Made by a program: the position numbers and the translations under genes
Notes under the pieces: model-generated
Told to the model about the DNA's origin: nothing
The model's database searches: none
The model's input: the letters and a program-made list of their open reading frames with translations, nothing else
Shown here: one piece after another, positions 16,546 through 23,682 of the stretch
Numbering within the stretch: position 1 is the first letter of the stretch
Layout: each line of letters opens with the position of its first letter
Assembly: GCA_031406795.1 (NCBI GenBank)
Contig: JANOHV010000265.1
Coordinates: 1-35,624, forward strand
From: DATDCY01 sp031406795 [NCBI: Candidatus Rokuibacteriota bacterium]
Lineage (GTDB): Bacteria > JAUVQV01
Direction: 5' to 3'
DNA length: 35,624 bases

Positions 16546-17016
16546 TTATCGCTTCCAGAAATAAGACAGGATGATGCCGAGGATCATCCACAGGGGGATC
16601 GAGATGACAATCATCCAGATCATCCCCCGGGAAAAATTGAGCTGCGCGACCAATTGCCGCTTCTCGAGACCGCGCTCCAGCGCCGCGCTGAACTTCTCGA
16701 TCGACACCGGCTTCTCGATGTAGTCGTAGGCGCCCAGCGTCAGCGTCTCGACCGCGGAGGCGAGATCCGAATACCCGGTGATTACCATGACGACCACGTC
16801 CTTGTTGATCCTCTTGAGTTCGCGGATGAACTCCACGCCGCTCATGCGCGGCATCTTCAGATCCGCGATGACCATGTCGTAGTCGCCGTCCTGGAATTTC
16901 ATCAGGCCGTCCTGACCATCCACGGCCCAGGTCGACGTGTGCCCCAGCTCCTTGATGATCCGGCCGAGCGCGGTGGCGAAACTCTCGTCGTCGTCCACAA
17001 CCAGCACGGAAGCCAT
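16546..17016 (-). CDS. Membrane-anchored stand-alone response regulator receiver, copy 1
   Basis: A 156-residue protein made of one complete receiver domain and one C-terminal membrane helix. All phosphorylation residues are present: the acidic residues in VVDDDE (8-10), acceptor D52 in VIADLKMP, T80 in MVITGY and K102 in IEKPV. After the last receiver helix the chain enters a hydrophobic segment at about 131-153 (MIWMIVISIPLWMILGIIL) and ends YFWKR, a positively charged tail. There is no DNA-binding or enzyme domain. It matches the product of 25341-25811 without gaps, 111 of 156 residues identical by hand count. GGAAGGAG precedes the ATG. It is the first gene of the EPS unit, so it probably receives phosphate from the FIST kinase two genes on, or from PrsK; that is inference. 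Confidence 0.88.
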   Translation of the reverse strand: MASVLVVDDDESFATALGRIIKELGHTSTWAVDGQDGLMKFQDGDYDMVIADLKMPRMSGVEFIRELKRINKDVVVMVITGYSDLASAVETLTLGAYDYIEKPVSIEKFSAALERGLEKRQLVAQLNFSRGMIWMIVISIPLWMILGIILSYFWKR

Positions 17017-17278
17017 CAGTCTCCTTCCCTGGCCGGTCGCCGAAAAGGGCCCATCTGGTGCGTGCGCCTTGCGCCTGGACCCTCTTGAGCGAACTGCCCG
17101 TTCTTAGAGCTTTCCAGAACCCCGCCAGAACCGACCTTCAGACAATAATCGCAATAATCTTCCGCAACCGGCTTGATTCACACGAAACTGCGGTAATCAT
17201 CGGCAAGCGCACGAGCCCTGTCAAGAGAAAAGCACCGAGCGAAATATTCAGGAAGAACGCGGCGGCCAGCGGCGCAAA

Positions 17279-19348
17279 CTATCTATTCTGCGTCGCCGGG
17301 AACTCCGGTGAGCGTCCATCGGAAACCCGATCGTTCTTCCACAGCAGCGCCGTGTTCTTCCCGGCCACTTTCGCCTGAAGAAGCGACTGGTCCGCCCTCC
17401 GGAGCAGTTCTTCCGCGACAGTCGACGTGTCGGGATAGATGGAAAGGCCGACGCTCACGGTGAACTTCCGCTGAGGGCCGGCGGCCGCGTCGGCCGGCAG
17501 CCCCGTGGACTCGATGAGGGTACGGATCTTTTCGATGGTGTTCATCGCGCCGTCGCCATCGGTTCCGGGGAGGACGAGCACGAACTCGTCGCCTCCGTAG
17601 CGGGCGAGGATATCGACCGATCGCAGCTGCTGCCGGACGGTGCCGGCGATCAGCTTCAGGACTCTGTCGCCGTACTCGTGGCCCATGCTGTCGTTCACGT
17701 TCTTGAAGGAATCGATGTCGAGCATCGCGACGGCCAGCCGCTGTCCGAACCGCTGTGCCCGCTGCAGTTCGATGGTGAGCTGCTCATCGAGGAAGCGCCG
17801 GTTGTGGACGCCGGTGAGGTGGTCGATGGAGGAGGAGACCCGCAGCGCCTGGACCTCCTCTTCAAGCCGGGCCTTGCAGATCGCAGCCGAGGCCTGCAGG
17901 CTCAGCCGTTCGAGCAGCGACAGATCGCGGGGGGTGAAGACCTCCTCGCCGTCGCGCTCCGTGAGATGCAGCACGCCAAGCGCGCTCCCATTGTCGCGCA
18001 GCGGCACCGACATGTAGGATCGCGAGGCATAGGGAAACTCCCGCGCCCCAGTCCGTCCGGGTTCCGGGCCGGTGTCCTGGACCAACAGTGAGCGCCGGTT
18101 GAAGAAGACCTTGTGAGAGACGGAATCGGGGACCAGCTCTGCGATGGTACCGGAGATCGGCGCGTGGTCGCCCCGCAAGGCGTGCGCGGTGATCCGCCCC
18201 TTCTCCTCGGCCAGCAGGATTGATCCCCGCCGCGCCCGCAAGCTGCACATGGCGGCCTCGAGAGCGAGCGGGAGCAGCTCATCGACGCTGTGGGCAGTGA
18301 GACACTTCTCGGCCATCTGGCCGAGCAGCTTCGCCTCCTCATCGCGCTGTTGGGCCCGTTCCCGACACTTCAGGTGCACCACCCGCGCCGCGACGAAGGC
18401 CGCGGCCGATTCCAGCAGCCTCAGATCCCCGACGCTCATCGCCGCAGTGGACACCGCAAGATAGCCTGCGACGCTCGTGCCATGGTCGAGTCGCTGGACA
18501 ACCAGCGGCACGTCGGCGCAATCGAGACCGGCCCTGAGCATCGCCTGGCGATCGGCGAGGACCAGGCGCGATCCCCGACCGTGCAGCTCGAAGATCCGCG
18601 GCCAGTCCTGGTTGGCCAGCACGTGCAGCGTCTCCTCCCCCAACCCGATCGAAGAATGCACTTCGAGCCGGTCGGCCGCATCCCCCGTGAGCAGTATCGC
18701 CGCTCCGGTCATCGCAAAGATCCGGCCGAGCGATTCGAGCACTTCCCTCGTCCCACCCGGACCGCTCTCGTGAAACGCAGTCGCCTGCCGCGCAAAATCG
18801 ATCAGCCCGCGCCTTTGATCGAGCTGGTTGCGGCGATGCGCCAACCGCGTGTCCCCGGCGGTGAACGAGGTCGCCAGGCGCCGCACGAAGGCGGCGATCC
18901 GGTCCAGCTCCGGGGTGCCGAGAGTCCGCACACCGGCCAGGCTCTCCAGGAACAACTCACGGGAAAGCTGATAGCGTTCGATGAACCCGAGGCACTGTTC
19001 CCCGCCGAACACCTCGGTGAGCACCCGCCCGACGAGGATGACCGAATGCAACCGATTGCGCCTGCGGATCGGTATGACACGGAAGTTCAGTCCGGCATAG
19101 CACCGGCCGGAGAGGATCTTCCGGGCATCCCGGCACCTCGCAACCTTGCTGAAACAGTCCTTCTGACAGGCCGCCTGCGTTTCGGGGTACCGCTTGAAGA
19201 AAGCGCACAGCGCCGGGAGCTTCGGGGGTGCGTGCACGACGATCCCCTTTGCATCGAAGACCTGGACGGAAAGGCCTGCGAACTCCGAAAAAATGTTCTG
19301 GAATTCGGACCAGAGACCGTCGCTGTTACCGATGCGCGTCGCCGACAA
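17279..19348 (-). CDS. Diguanylate cyclase with PocR-like and GAF sensor domains
   Basis: A 689-residue cyclic-di-GMP synthase. Residues about 8-165 resemble a PocR ligand domain, with Cys48, 61, 65, 72 and 83 and CYAGLNF typical of that family. Two GAF-like modules follow (about 200-325 and 350-490). The GGDEF domain (about 505-670) has an intact active site, RYGGDEF (583-589), and an RSVD inhibitory site at 576-579, so it should be active and product-inhibited. No membrane helix is seen. The start is TTG at 19348, fixed by AAGGAG eight bases upstream. It lies just upstream of the EPS operon on the same strand but 262 bases away. Cyclic-di-GMP commonly switches on EPS synthesis; a link here is inference. 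Confidence 0.9.
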   Translation of the reverse strand: MSATRIGNSDGLWSEFQNIFSEFAGLSVQVFDAKGIVVHAPPKLPALCAFFKRYPETQAACQKDCFSKVARCRDARKILSGRCYAGLNFRVIPIRRRNRLHSVILVGRVLTEVFGGEQCLGFIERYQLSRELFLESLAGVRTLGTPELDRIAAFVRRLATSFTAGDTRLAHRRNQLDQRRGLIDFARQATAFHESGPGGTREVLESLGRIFAMTGAAILLTGDAADRLEVHSSIGLGEETLHVLANQDWPRIFELHGRGSRLVLADRQAMLRAGLDCADVPLVVQRLDHGTSVAGYLAVSTAAMSVGDLRLLESAAAFVAARVVHLKCRERAQQRDEEAKLLGQMAEKCLTAHSVDELLPLALEAAMCSLRARRGSILLAEEKGRITAHALRGDHAPISGTIAELVPDSVSHKVFFNRRSLLVQDTGPEPGRTGAREFPYASRSYMSVPLRDNGSALGVLHLTERDGEEVFTPRDLSLLERLSLQASAAICKARLEEEVQALRVSSSIDHLTGVHNRRFLDEQLTIELQRAQRFGQRLAVAMLDIDSFKNVNDSMGHEYGDRVLKLIAGTVRQQLRSVDILARYGGDEFVLVLPGTDGDGAMNTIEKIRTLIESTGLPADAAAGPQRKFTVSVGLSIYPDTSTVAEELLRRADQSLLQAKVAGKNTALLWKNDRVSDGRSPEFPATQNR

Positions 19349-19356
19349 GTTGCCTT

Positions 19357-19362
19357 CTCCTT
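19357..19362 (-). promoter_or_regulatory. Ribosome-binding site fixing a TTG start
   Basis: AAGGAG on the minus strand, eight bases before the TTG at 19348. No in-frame ATG or GTG near the start has a comparable site, so the diguanylate cyclase probably begins at TTG. Confidence 0.7.
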
Positions 19363-19393
19363 CTATGAACAGTTCTCGTTACGGAGGTGGTTA

Positions 19394-19409
19394 TGCAATA
19401 AGCGTGCTC
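19394..19409 (-). promoter_or_regulatory. Candidate sigma54 (-24/-12) promoter for the diguanylate cyclase
   Basis: Read on the minus strand the site is GAGCACG-4 bases-TTGCA, against a sigma54 consensus of TGGCACG-4 bases-TTGCA. The -12 box and the spacing match exactly; the -24 box has one of its two key Gs replaced by A. The predicted transcript would start about 34 bases before the TTG. Exosortase-linked EPS loci are often under sigma54, which makes it plausible. Confidence 0.4.
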
Positions 19410-19727
19410 GAACAGCATCTCTCTGGCGCTTCCCTTCCCTCGTAACGATTTGTTTTTGTAGCTTTATTTCTTGGGGCATTCTTGTGCATGTTCACCCATT
19501 CACGTCTACACTGGTCAACTGTAAGTATTTCCGACACTTCCCGTAGACTTGACGCCGAATCAAGCGTCCCGGGGATGCCGCGAAAATCAGTTTCCCGAGT
19601 GCTTCTGTTGCATCTGTTGCATCAATACCAATCGTCATCCTGAACAAGAGGAATTCTGCTAGAATAATGCGCGAACTCGGCTTTTCTGTATGCGTGACCC
19701 GCAGGCAAACGGGAGGAACTCGTCCCC

Positions 19728-20759
19728 ATGACCAAACGCATCCTCGTGACGGGCGGCACCGGCTACATCGGCTCCCACACGGTCGTCGAGTTGCAGAAGG
19801 CCGGCTACAATGCCCTCATCGTCGATGACCTTTCGAACTCCAACATTGGCGTGCTCGACGGCATCCAGGAGATCACCGGCATCCGGCCGGCCTTCGAGCG
19901 GTTCAACCTGCAGCACCGCGAGAAGGTCAACGGGCTGTTTTCATCCTACGGCCCCATCGACGCGGTCATTCATTTCGCCGCCTCGAAATCCGTCGGCGAA
20001 TCGGTGAGCAAGCCGCTCGACTACTATCGGAACAACCTGATTTCCCTGATCAACGTGCTCGACGCGATGCGCACCTACCGGACCGCCGGCATCGTCTTCT
20101 CATCGTCGTGCACCGTCTACGGCCAGCCCGGGACACTGCCCGTCACCGAGGAGGCGCCGTTCCAGAGGGCGGCATCGCCCTACGGCAACACCAAGCGCAT
20201 TTGCGAAGAGATACTCCAGGACGCCATCGCCGCCGAGGACTTCCTGCGCGGCATCGCGCTGCGCTATTTCAACCCCATCGGCGCCCACCCGAGCGCACTG
20301 ATCGGTGAGTTGCCTTCAGGGATCCCCGACAACCTCGTCCCGTACATCACGCAAACCGCGATCGGAGTCCGGAAGGAGCTGCGCGTCTTCGGCGACGACT
20401 ACAATACGCCGGACGGCAGCTGCATCCGCGATTACATCCACGTCGTCGATCTTGCGCAGGCTCACGTCGCCGCCGTAAGCCGGCTGCTGGAGAACCGGGC
20501 AAAGTCCGCATTCGAATACTTCAATATCGGCACCGGCACCGGCTATTCGGTACTCCAGGTCGTCCGCGCCTTCGAGAAGGTCTCGGGGGTCAATCTCAGC
20601 TACCGCATCGTCGATCGCCGCCCCGGCGACATCGAGCAGGTCTGGGCCGACACGAGCCTCGCCAATCGCGAGCTGGGCTGGAAAGCCGAACGCGGCCTCG
20701 AGGAGATGCTGGCGTCAGCGTGGAAGTGGGAGCAGCGCTACCGCAAGCGGTCGGTGTGA
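19728..20759 (+). CDS. galE: UDP-glucose 4-epimerase
   Basis: A cytoplasmic short-chain dehydrogenase-type epimerase that interconverts UDP-glucose and UDP-galactose (or the N-acetyl forms), supplying sugars for the polymer. The NAD-binding GGTGYIGSH lies at 9-17, the catalytic Ser is in SSSCTVYG, the YxxxK pair is YGNTK, and LRYFNPIGAHPS is a typical GalE block. At 343 residues it is full length. It is the only EPS-type gene on the plus strand in this half. Its last 45 bases overlap the 3' end of mntA on the other strand. A copy of its 3' end lies 2.6 kb downstream (see 23357-23378), which suggests that DNA was inserted at this point. Confidence 0.96.
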   Translation: MTKRILVTGGTGYIGSHTVVELQKAGYNALIVDDLSNSNIGVLDGIQEITGIRPAFERFNLQHREKVNGLFSSYGPIDAVIHFAASKSVGESVSKPLDYYRNNLISLINVLDAMRTYRTAGIVFSSSCTVYGQPGTLPVTEEAPFQRAASPYGNTKRICEEILQDAIAAEDFLRGIALRYFNPIGAHPSALIGELPSGIPDNLVPYITQTAIGVRKELRVFGDDYNTPDGSCIRDYIHVVDLAQAHVAAVSRLLENRAKSAFEYFNIGTGTGYSVLQVVRAFEKVSGVNLSYRIVDRRPGDIEQVWADTSLANRELGWKAERGLEEMLASAWKWEQRYRKRSV

Positions 20760-21059
20760 CGCCAGGATAATGCGGCGGAACGATTCACTCGTCGCCGCCC
20801 ATTCAACCAGATCAACACGGAAAGGAAGGTCGCTTTCTTCGAAGGCCTCCTCGAGACCGGTACGTACCCCTCGAGGGAGCGGATCGTCTCCGAGGACAAC
20901 CAGGTCGAGATCAGAATAACGTTTGACCGTTCCCACAGCCCGGGAACCAATCACCCACACCTCGCGTCCGGGGATGTGATCCCGGATAATCCGCCGCACC
21001 AACTCCGCGTGAACCGGTTCGAGATCGATCACCCCCGCCACTTCAGTATCATTCGCCAC
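20715..21059 (-). CDS. mntA: MntA-type minimal nucleotidyltransferase (antitoxin of HepT)
   Basis: A 114-residue nucleotidyltransferase with the exact MntA signature GSX10DXD: G38-S39 in WVIGSRAVG and D50-L51-D52 in RYSDLDLVV. A further acidic residue in FRVDLVEW fits the third catalytic Asp. In characterised HepT/MntA pairs MntA adds AMP to a tyrosine of the toxin and silences it. The start is taken as GTG at 21059, overlapping the hepT stop by 11 bases; GTGs at 21041 and 21032 are alternatives. Gene order (hepT then mntA) is as in known modules. Its 3' end overlaps galE tail to tail. Confidence 0.88.
   Translation of the reverse strand: MANDTEVAGVIDLEPVHAELVRRIIRDHIPGREVWVIGSRAVGTVKRYSDLDLVVLGDDPLPRGVRTGLEEAFEESDLPFRVDLVEWAATSESFRRIILASHRPLAVALLPLPR
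20724..20745 (+). repeat. 22-bp direct repeat at the galE 3' end, left copy
   Basis: This stretch, starting AAGTGGGAGC inside the last codons of galE, matches 23357-23378 in the same orientation at 21 of 22 positions. Both copies encode KWEQRYR; the right copy is followed by two codons and a stop. Duplicated gene 3' ends flanking an accessory segment are the usual mark of integration. Confidence 0.6.
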
Positions 21060-21468
21060 GGCGTGCCTGCAAACGTGCCAACAGATCGGTGACTTCGCGT
21101 TCGAAACCGGCGATGACGGCGTAGACCTCGGCCGCCTTTCTTGCATTGTAGGTGTGGGCCGTGAGATTCCGCTTTTCCCGAAACTCAAACCATGCCGGGA
21201 CATCGACTATGAGGCCCCTTTCCCCGGCAACCCGAAAAAGCTGCTTGAAAGAATAGCCGTCGATTTCCGCCGAACTCATAGCCTCGCGCTCCATCTGGCG
21301 CTTCAACATCTTCCAGGCAAGCTCGAAGGTGTACTCGAAACGCTGGATGCAGGCATCGCGCAATTCCTCATCCCCTGGTGTGCCGGCTGACCGCAAAAGT
21401 GCGCGGCGCAGGCTCGTCAGCGCCCCCTCCAGCGAGGTGAAATCAAGTGGGGCCGGAGAGTTGCTCAT
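21049..21468 (-). CDS. hepT: HepT-type HEPN ribonuclease toxin
   Basis: An all-helical HEPN protein of about 139 residues. The catalytic and modification motif RX4HXY is complete: RNLTAHTY near residue 97. The His and Arg form the RNase site and the Tyr is the residue that MntA modifies in the characterised systems. FEYTFELAWKMLKRQME is typical of the nucleotidyltransferase-substrate (HI0074) family. The gene is followed by mntA with an 11-base overlap, so the two are co-translated. The start at 21468 (MSNSPAPLDF) is my choice; ATGs at 21489 and 21498 are possible. Confidence 0.87.
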   Translation of the reverse strand: MSNSPAPLDFTSLEGALTSLRRALLRSAGTPGDEELRDACIQRFEYTFELAWKMLKRQMEREAMSSAEIDGYSFKQLFRVAGERGLIVDVPAWFEFREKRNLTAHTYNARKAAEVYAVIAGFEREVTDLLARLQARRGE

Positions 21469-21541
21469 CGATCGCTCGATCCCTTCCATGCCTTGCATTC
21501 TAACTTATATCCCCCGTTGAATGCAGCCTCACGCCTTGAGT

Positions 21542-21566
21542 CGCGTACTCGTTCTCCCTGACCAGG
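21542..21566. repeat. 25-bp exact direct repeat inside vapC pieces, left copy
   Basis: Identical to 23246-23270 and in the same orientation. On the minus strand it encodes LVRENEYA of the PIN protein. Here the PIN N-terminal half lies to its right and unrelated sequence begins directly to its left. Confidence 0.8.
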
Positions 21567-21771
21567 TTCCCCGCTGCCTCGAGCACCTCCAGGGCCAGAT
21601 CGAACTCGAGCCGCCCGGCCCGCATGCCGGTCGCCAGGACATTCCGGAACTCACTGCGCCAGAGCAAGGGAACCGACCCAAAGGGTCCCTGTTCAACACT
21701 TGCTCCGCTATCCCGGTTCCAGTCGATGGCAGGTAGAGACCGACAATGAGGGTGGTGTCGGCAACGATCAC
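21542..21771 (-). pseudogene. vapC-like PIN toxin, N-terminal half, frameshifted
   Basis: The minus strand from the GTG at 21771 encodes VIVADTTLIVGLYLPS, the first PIN strand with its metal-binding Asp, then AEQVLNRDP. After that the frame breaks: eleven bases separate RDP from PLLWRSEFRNVLATGMRAGR in another frame, where the family needs twelve, so one base is missing. The second frame runs on through LEVLEAAGNLVRENEYA and then loses all PIN similarity at the 25-bp repeat. The C-terminal half is found 1.5 kb to the right (23066-23270). An antitoxin-like end may precede the GTG, but it is too short to name. Confidence 0.75.
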
Positions 21772-21828
21772 GGACGACCCGTGTGCCGTGCTTCGGCGAT
21801 CTTTTCCAACGACAGGGGATGACCGCCC

Positions 21829-21851
21829 ACACTGGTAGAGGCCGATCCCGA
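21829..21851 (-). other. Fragment resembling the PrsK kinase G2 box
   Basis: 23 bases that match 25945-25967 inside prsK at 22 positions, same strand, encoding LGIGLYQC in both. This G2 box is unusual among histidine kinases and typical of PrsK. Nothing else of the kinase is recognisable around it. It may be the last trace of a second prsK copy; chance is not excluded. Confidence 0.35.
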
Positions 21852-21937
21852 GGCGGGGCAACTTCAATTTTCTACCATGGTCGAAAATAGCCGTGAGTAT
21901 ATTTGACACCAGGTGAAAATCACTGTATCTTCAACAC

Positions 21938-23056
21938 ATGGTCAATGTCCGCCGGTACCTCTTCGGCCAACTGCGACGCGACCTCGCGCGCAAGATGGTC
22001 TTCGTCGCCGGACCGAGACAGGTCGGTAAAACCACTCTCGCAAAAAGCCTGCCGGGCGCCGCAGCCGGTTACCTGAACTGGGACATCGCAGAGCATCGGG
22101 AACGAATCCTCAGGCGCGAGCTGCCGGTGGGTCCGCTCTGGATCTTCGATGAGATACATAAATATCGGCCCTGGCGGAATTACCTCAAGGGTCTTTTCGA
22201 TGCTCGACGCGCGGGGCAACACATTCTCGTGACAGGCAGCGCGCGGCTGGATCTCTACCGCCGCGGCGGCGACTCCCTCCAGGGACGTTACCATCTCCTG
22301 CGCATCCACCCCTTCTCGGCCAGGGAACTCGGAATCCGCTCCCCGTCGGAGTTGCGCGATCTGCTGGTCCTCGGTGGCTTCCCCGAGCCGTACTTCAGTG
22401 GGTCGGAAGCCGAGGCCCGGCGCTGGTCGCGGGAATACCGCACTCTGATTGTGAGAGAGGAAGTCGCGGATCTGGAGCGGGTCCAGGACCTCGGCACCCT
22501 CGAGTTGCTCGCCTTACGGCTGCCCGATCTCGTCGGGTCCCCCCTCTCCGTCAACGCCCTCCGGGAAGACCTCCAGATCAGCCACAAGACAGCCTCGCGC
22601 TGGATCGATATCCTGGAACGCCTCTATGCTGTGTTCCGAATACCTCCCTTCGGAGCGGCCCGCATCCGCGCCGTGAAGAAGGAACGGAAGCATTACCAGT
22701 GGGACTGGTCAACGGTACGCGAAGAACCAGCCCGCTTCGAGAATCTGGTCGCCGCTCACCTGCTCAAATGGGTGCATTACCGTCAGGACGTGGAAGGGCT
22801 TGATATCGAACTGCATTACTTCCGGGACACCGATGGACGGGAGGTGGACTTCGTGGTCGCCGAAAACCGCACCCCGACCCTGATGGTGGAGTGCAAATGG
22901 GGCGATCAACCCGTCGACAAGTCCCTGTTCTACCTCAAGGCCCGTTTCCCGGACTGTCCCGCCTGGCAGGTGAGCATGACCGGCATCAAGGACTACCGCA
23001 CTGTGGAGGGCATCCGGGTCGCGCCGGCACTCGCGCTTCTCGGGACATTGGTGTAA
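21938..23056 (+). CDS. AAA+ ATPase of the AAA_14/DUF4143 family
   Basis: A 372-residue protein with an N-terminal P-loop ATPase: Walker A GPRQVGKTTLAKSL (about 25-38), Walker B LWIFDEIHK and a sensor segment ILVTGSARLDLYRRGGDSL. A helix-turn-helix-like linker (VNALREDLQISHKTASRWI) is followed by a C-terminal DUF4143 domain whose REVDFVV and LMVECKW recall the D...ExK core of restriction-type nucleases. Members are abundant in mobile and defence-rich regions, and no general function is agreed. It lies on the plus strand between the two pieces of a vapC gene. No Shine-Dalgarno is obvious before the ATG. Confidence 0.88.
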   Translation: MVNVRRYLFGQLRRDLARKMVFVAGPRQVGKTTLAKSLPGAAAGYLNWDIAEHRERILRRELPVGPLWIFDEIHKYRPWRNYLKGLFDARRAGQHILVTGSARLDLYRRGGDSLQGRYHLLRIHPFSARELGIRSPSELRDLLVLGGFPEPYFSGSEAEARRWSREYRTLIVREEVADLERVQDLGTLELLALRLPDLVGSPLSVNALREDLQISHKTASRWIDILERLYAVFRIPPFGAARIRAVKKERKHYQWDWSTVREEPARFENLVAAHLLKWVHYRQDVEGLDIELHYFRDTDGREVDFVVAENRTPTLMVECKWGDQPVDKSLFYLKARFPDCPAWQVSMTGIKDYRTVEGIRVAPALALLGTLV

Positions 23057-23065
23057 TCCAAAACA

Positions 23066-23270
23066 ACTCGCTCGGCCCCCGACAAAAACCTCAGGCGCCA
23101 CGGCCCTCTCGGGAAATGCCTTGAGCACCTGGCAATCCGACGTCACCTGCAAGGCGTTCAACCCTTCCTCCAGGGCGACAAACTCCCAGTCGTACGCGCT
23201 GCGGCCGCTCACGGCGGCCAACTCCAGGACCTTTTCGTCCGGAACCGCGTACTCGTTCTCCCTGACCAGG
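23066..23270 (-). pseudogene. vapC-like PIN toxin, C-terminal half
   Basis: The minus strand reads LVRENEYAVPDEKVLELA, then SGRSAYDWEFVALEEG and a TSDCQVLKAFPERAVAPEVF ending: the second half of a VapC PIN domain, with its acidic residues in YDWEF and TSD. It starts abruptly at the 25-bp repeat; upstream sequence (23271-23345) has no PIN N-terminus. Joined at the repeat, this piece and 21542-21771 would make one PIN protein of ordinary length. The 3' end abuts the DUF4143 gene. Confidence 0.75.
23246..23270. repeat. 25-bp exact direct repeat inside vapC pieces, right copy
   Basis: Identical to 21542-21566. Here the PIN C-terminal half lies to its left and unrelated sequence directly to its right, the mirror of the left copy. 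Confidence 0.8.
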
Positions 23271-23356
23271 CCCCGGGGGACCGCCCACCCGAGCCCGCAG
23301 ACGACGTGCGTTGACGAGAGCATCCTCGACCCGGACCACCACCGCGAACGGGATCC

Positions 23357-23378
23357 AAGTGGGAACAGCGCTACCGCA
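23357..23378 (+). repeat. 22-bp direct repeat of the galE 3' end, right copy
   Basis: 21 of 22 bases match 20724-20745. In the galE frame it encodes KWEQRYR, followed by Ser, Asn and TGA at 23384-23386, a believable galE C-terminus. It marks the possible right end of the segment inserted after galE. Confidence 0.6.
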
Positions 23379-23386
23379 GCAATTGA

Positions 23387-23682
23387 CCTCTACGTGCCTC
23401 CGTCATCTATTGCTTTCATGAAAAAGAGATTCCTTGCGTCTGTTCAGGGTGCTCTCAATTGAATCCAAGTCAATCCTCTTCTGTATAGTCCGGAGACGCG
23501 GAGCCATTCAGCTATCGTGCTCTTCGGCTAAGGTTGCTCCCATGCTCTTCGGATGGAGTCTGGCTCTAAGCCGGACACGTGGGGTGTCAACCCTCAATGT
23601 AAAGGCTCTCACAGAAGCCATGGTCTGGGCTATGACCTGTCACCAGATCATTCGCACCTGCTCCCCTGTCTCCGGTTCCCTG
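23387..23682. other. Intergenic stretch without a recognisable gene
   Basis: Between the galE-end repeat and the DIP1984-like gene. Short frames exist on the plus strand, but none has a start site or a similarity I recognise. It may hold degraded mobile DNA. Confidence 0.4.

Larger units (their letters stand above)
19349..19727. other. Divergent promoter region between the GGDEF gene and galE
   Basis: 379 bases without a gene, AT-richer than the flanks. On the minus side it holds a strong Shine-Dalgarno and a sigma54-like site for the cyclase. On the plus side galE is preceded by GGGAGG and by TAGAATAAT at about 19658, which could be a -10 element. A nine-base word, TGTTGCATC, is repeated in tandem at 19606-19623. 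Confidence 0.55.

Noticed and set aside
17202-17217. Sigma54-like site upstream of the first anchored receiver
   Set aside because: GGCTCG and TTGCC are present on the minus strand but one base too far apart, and the -24 box is poor. Sigma54 sites tolerate spacing changes badly.
19606-19623. Tandem TGTTGCATC as an operator
   Set aside because: Only two units, no symmetry and no known regulator with this site; mentioned in the intergenic entry only.
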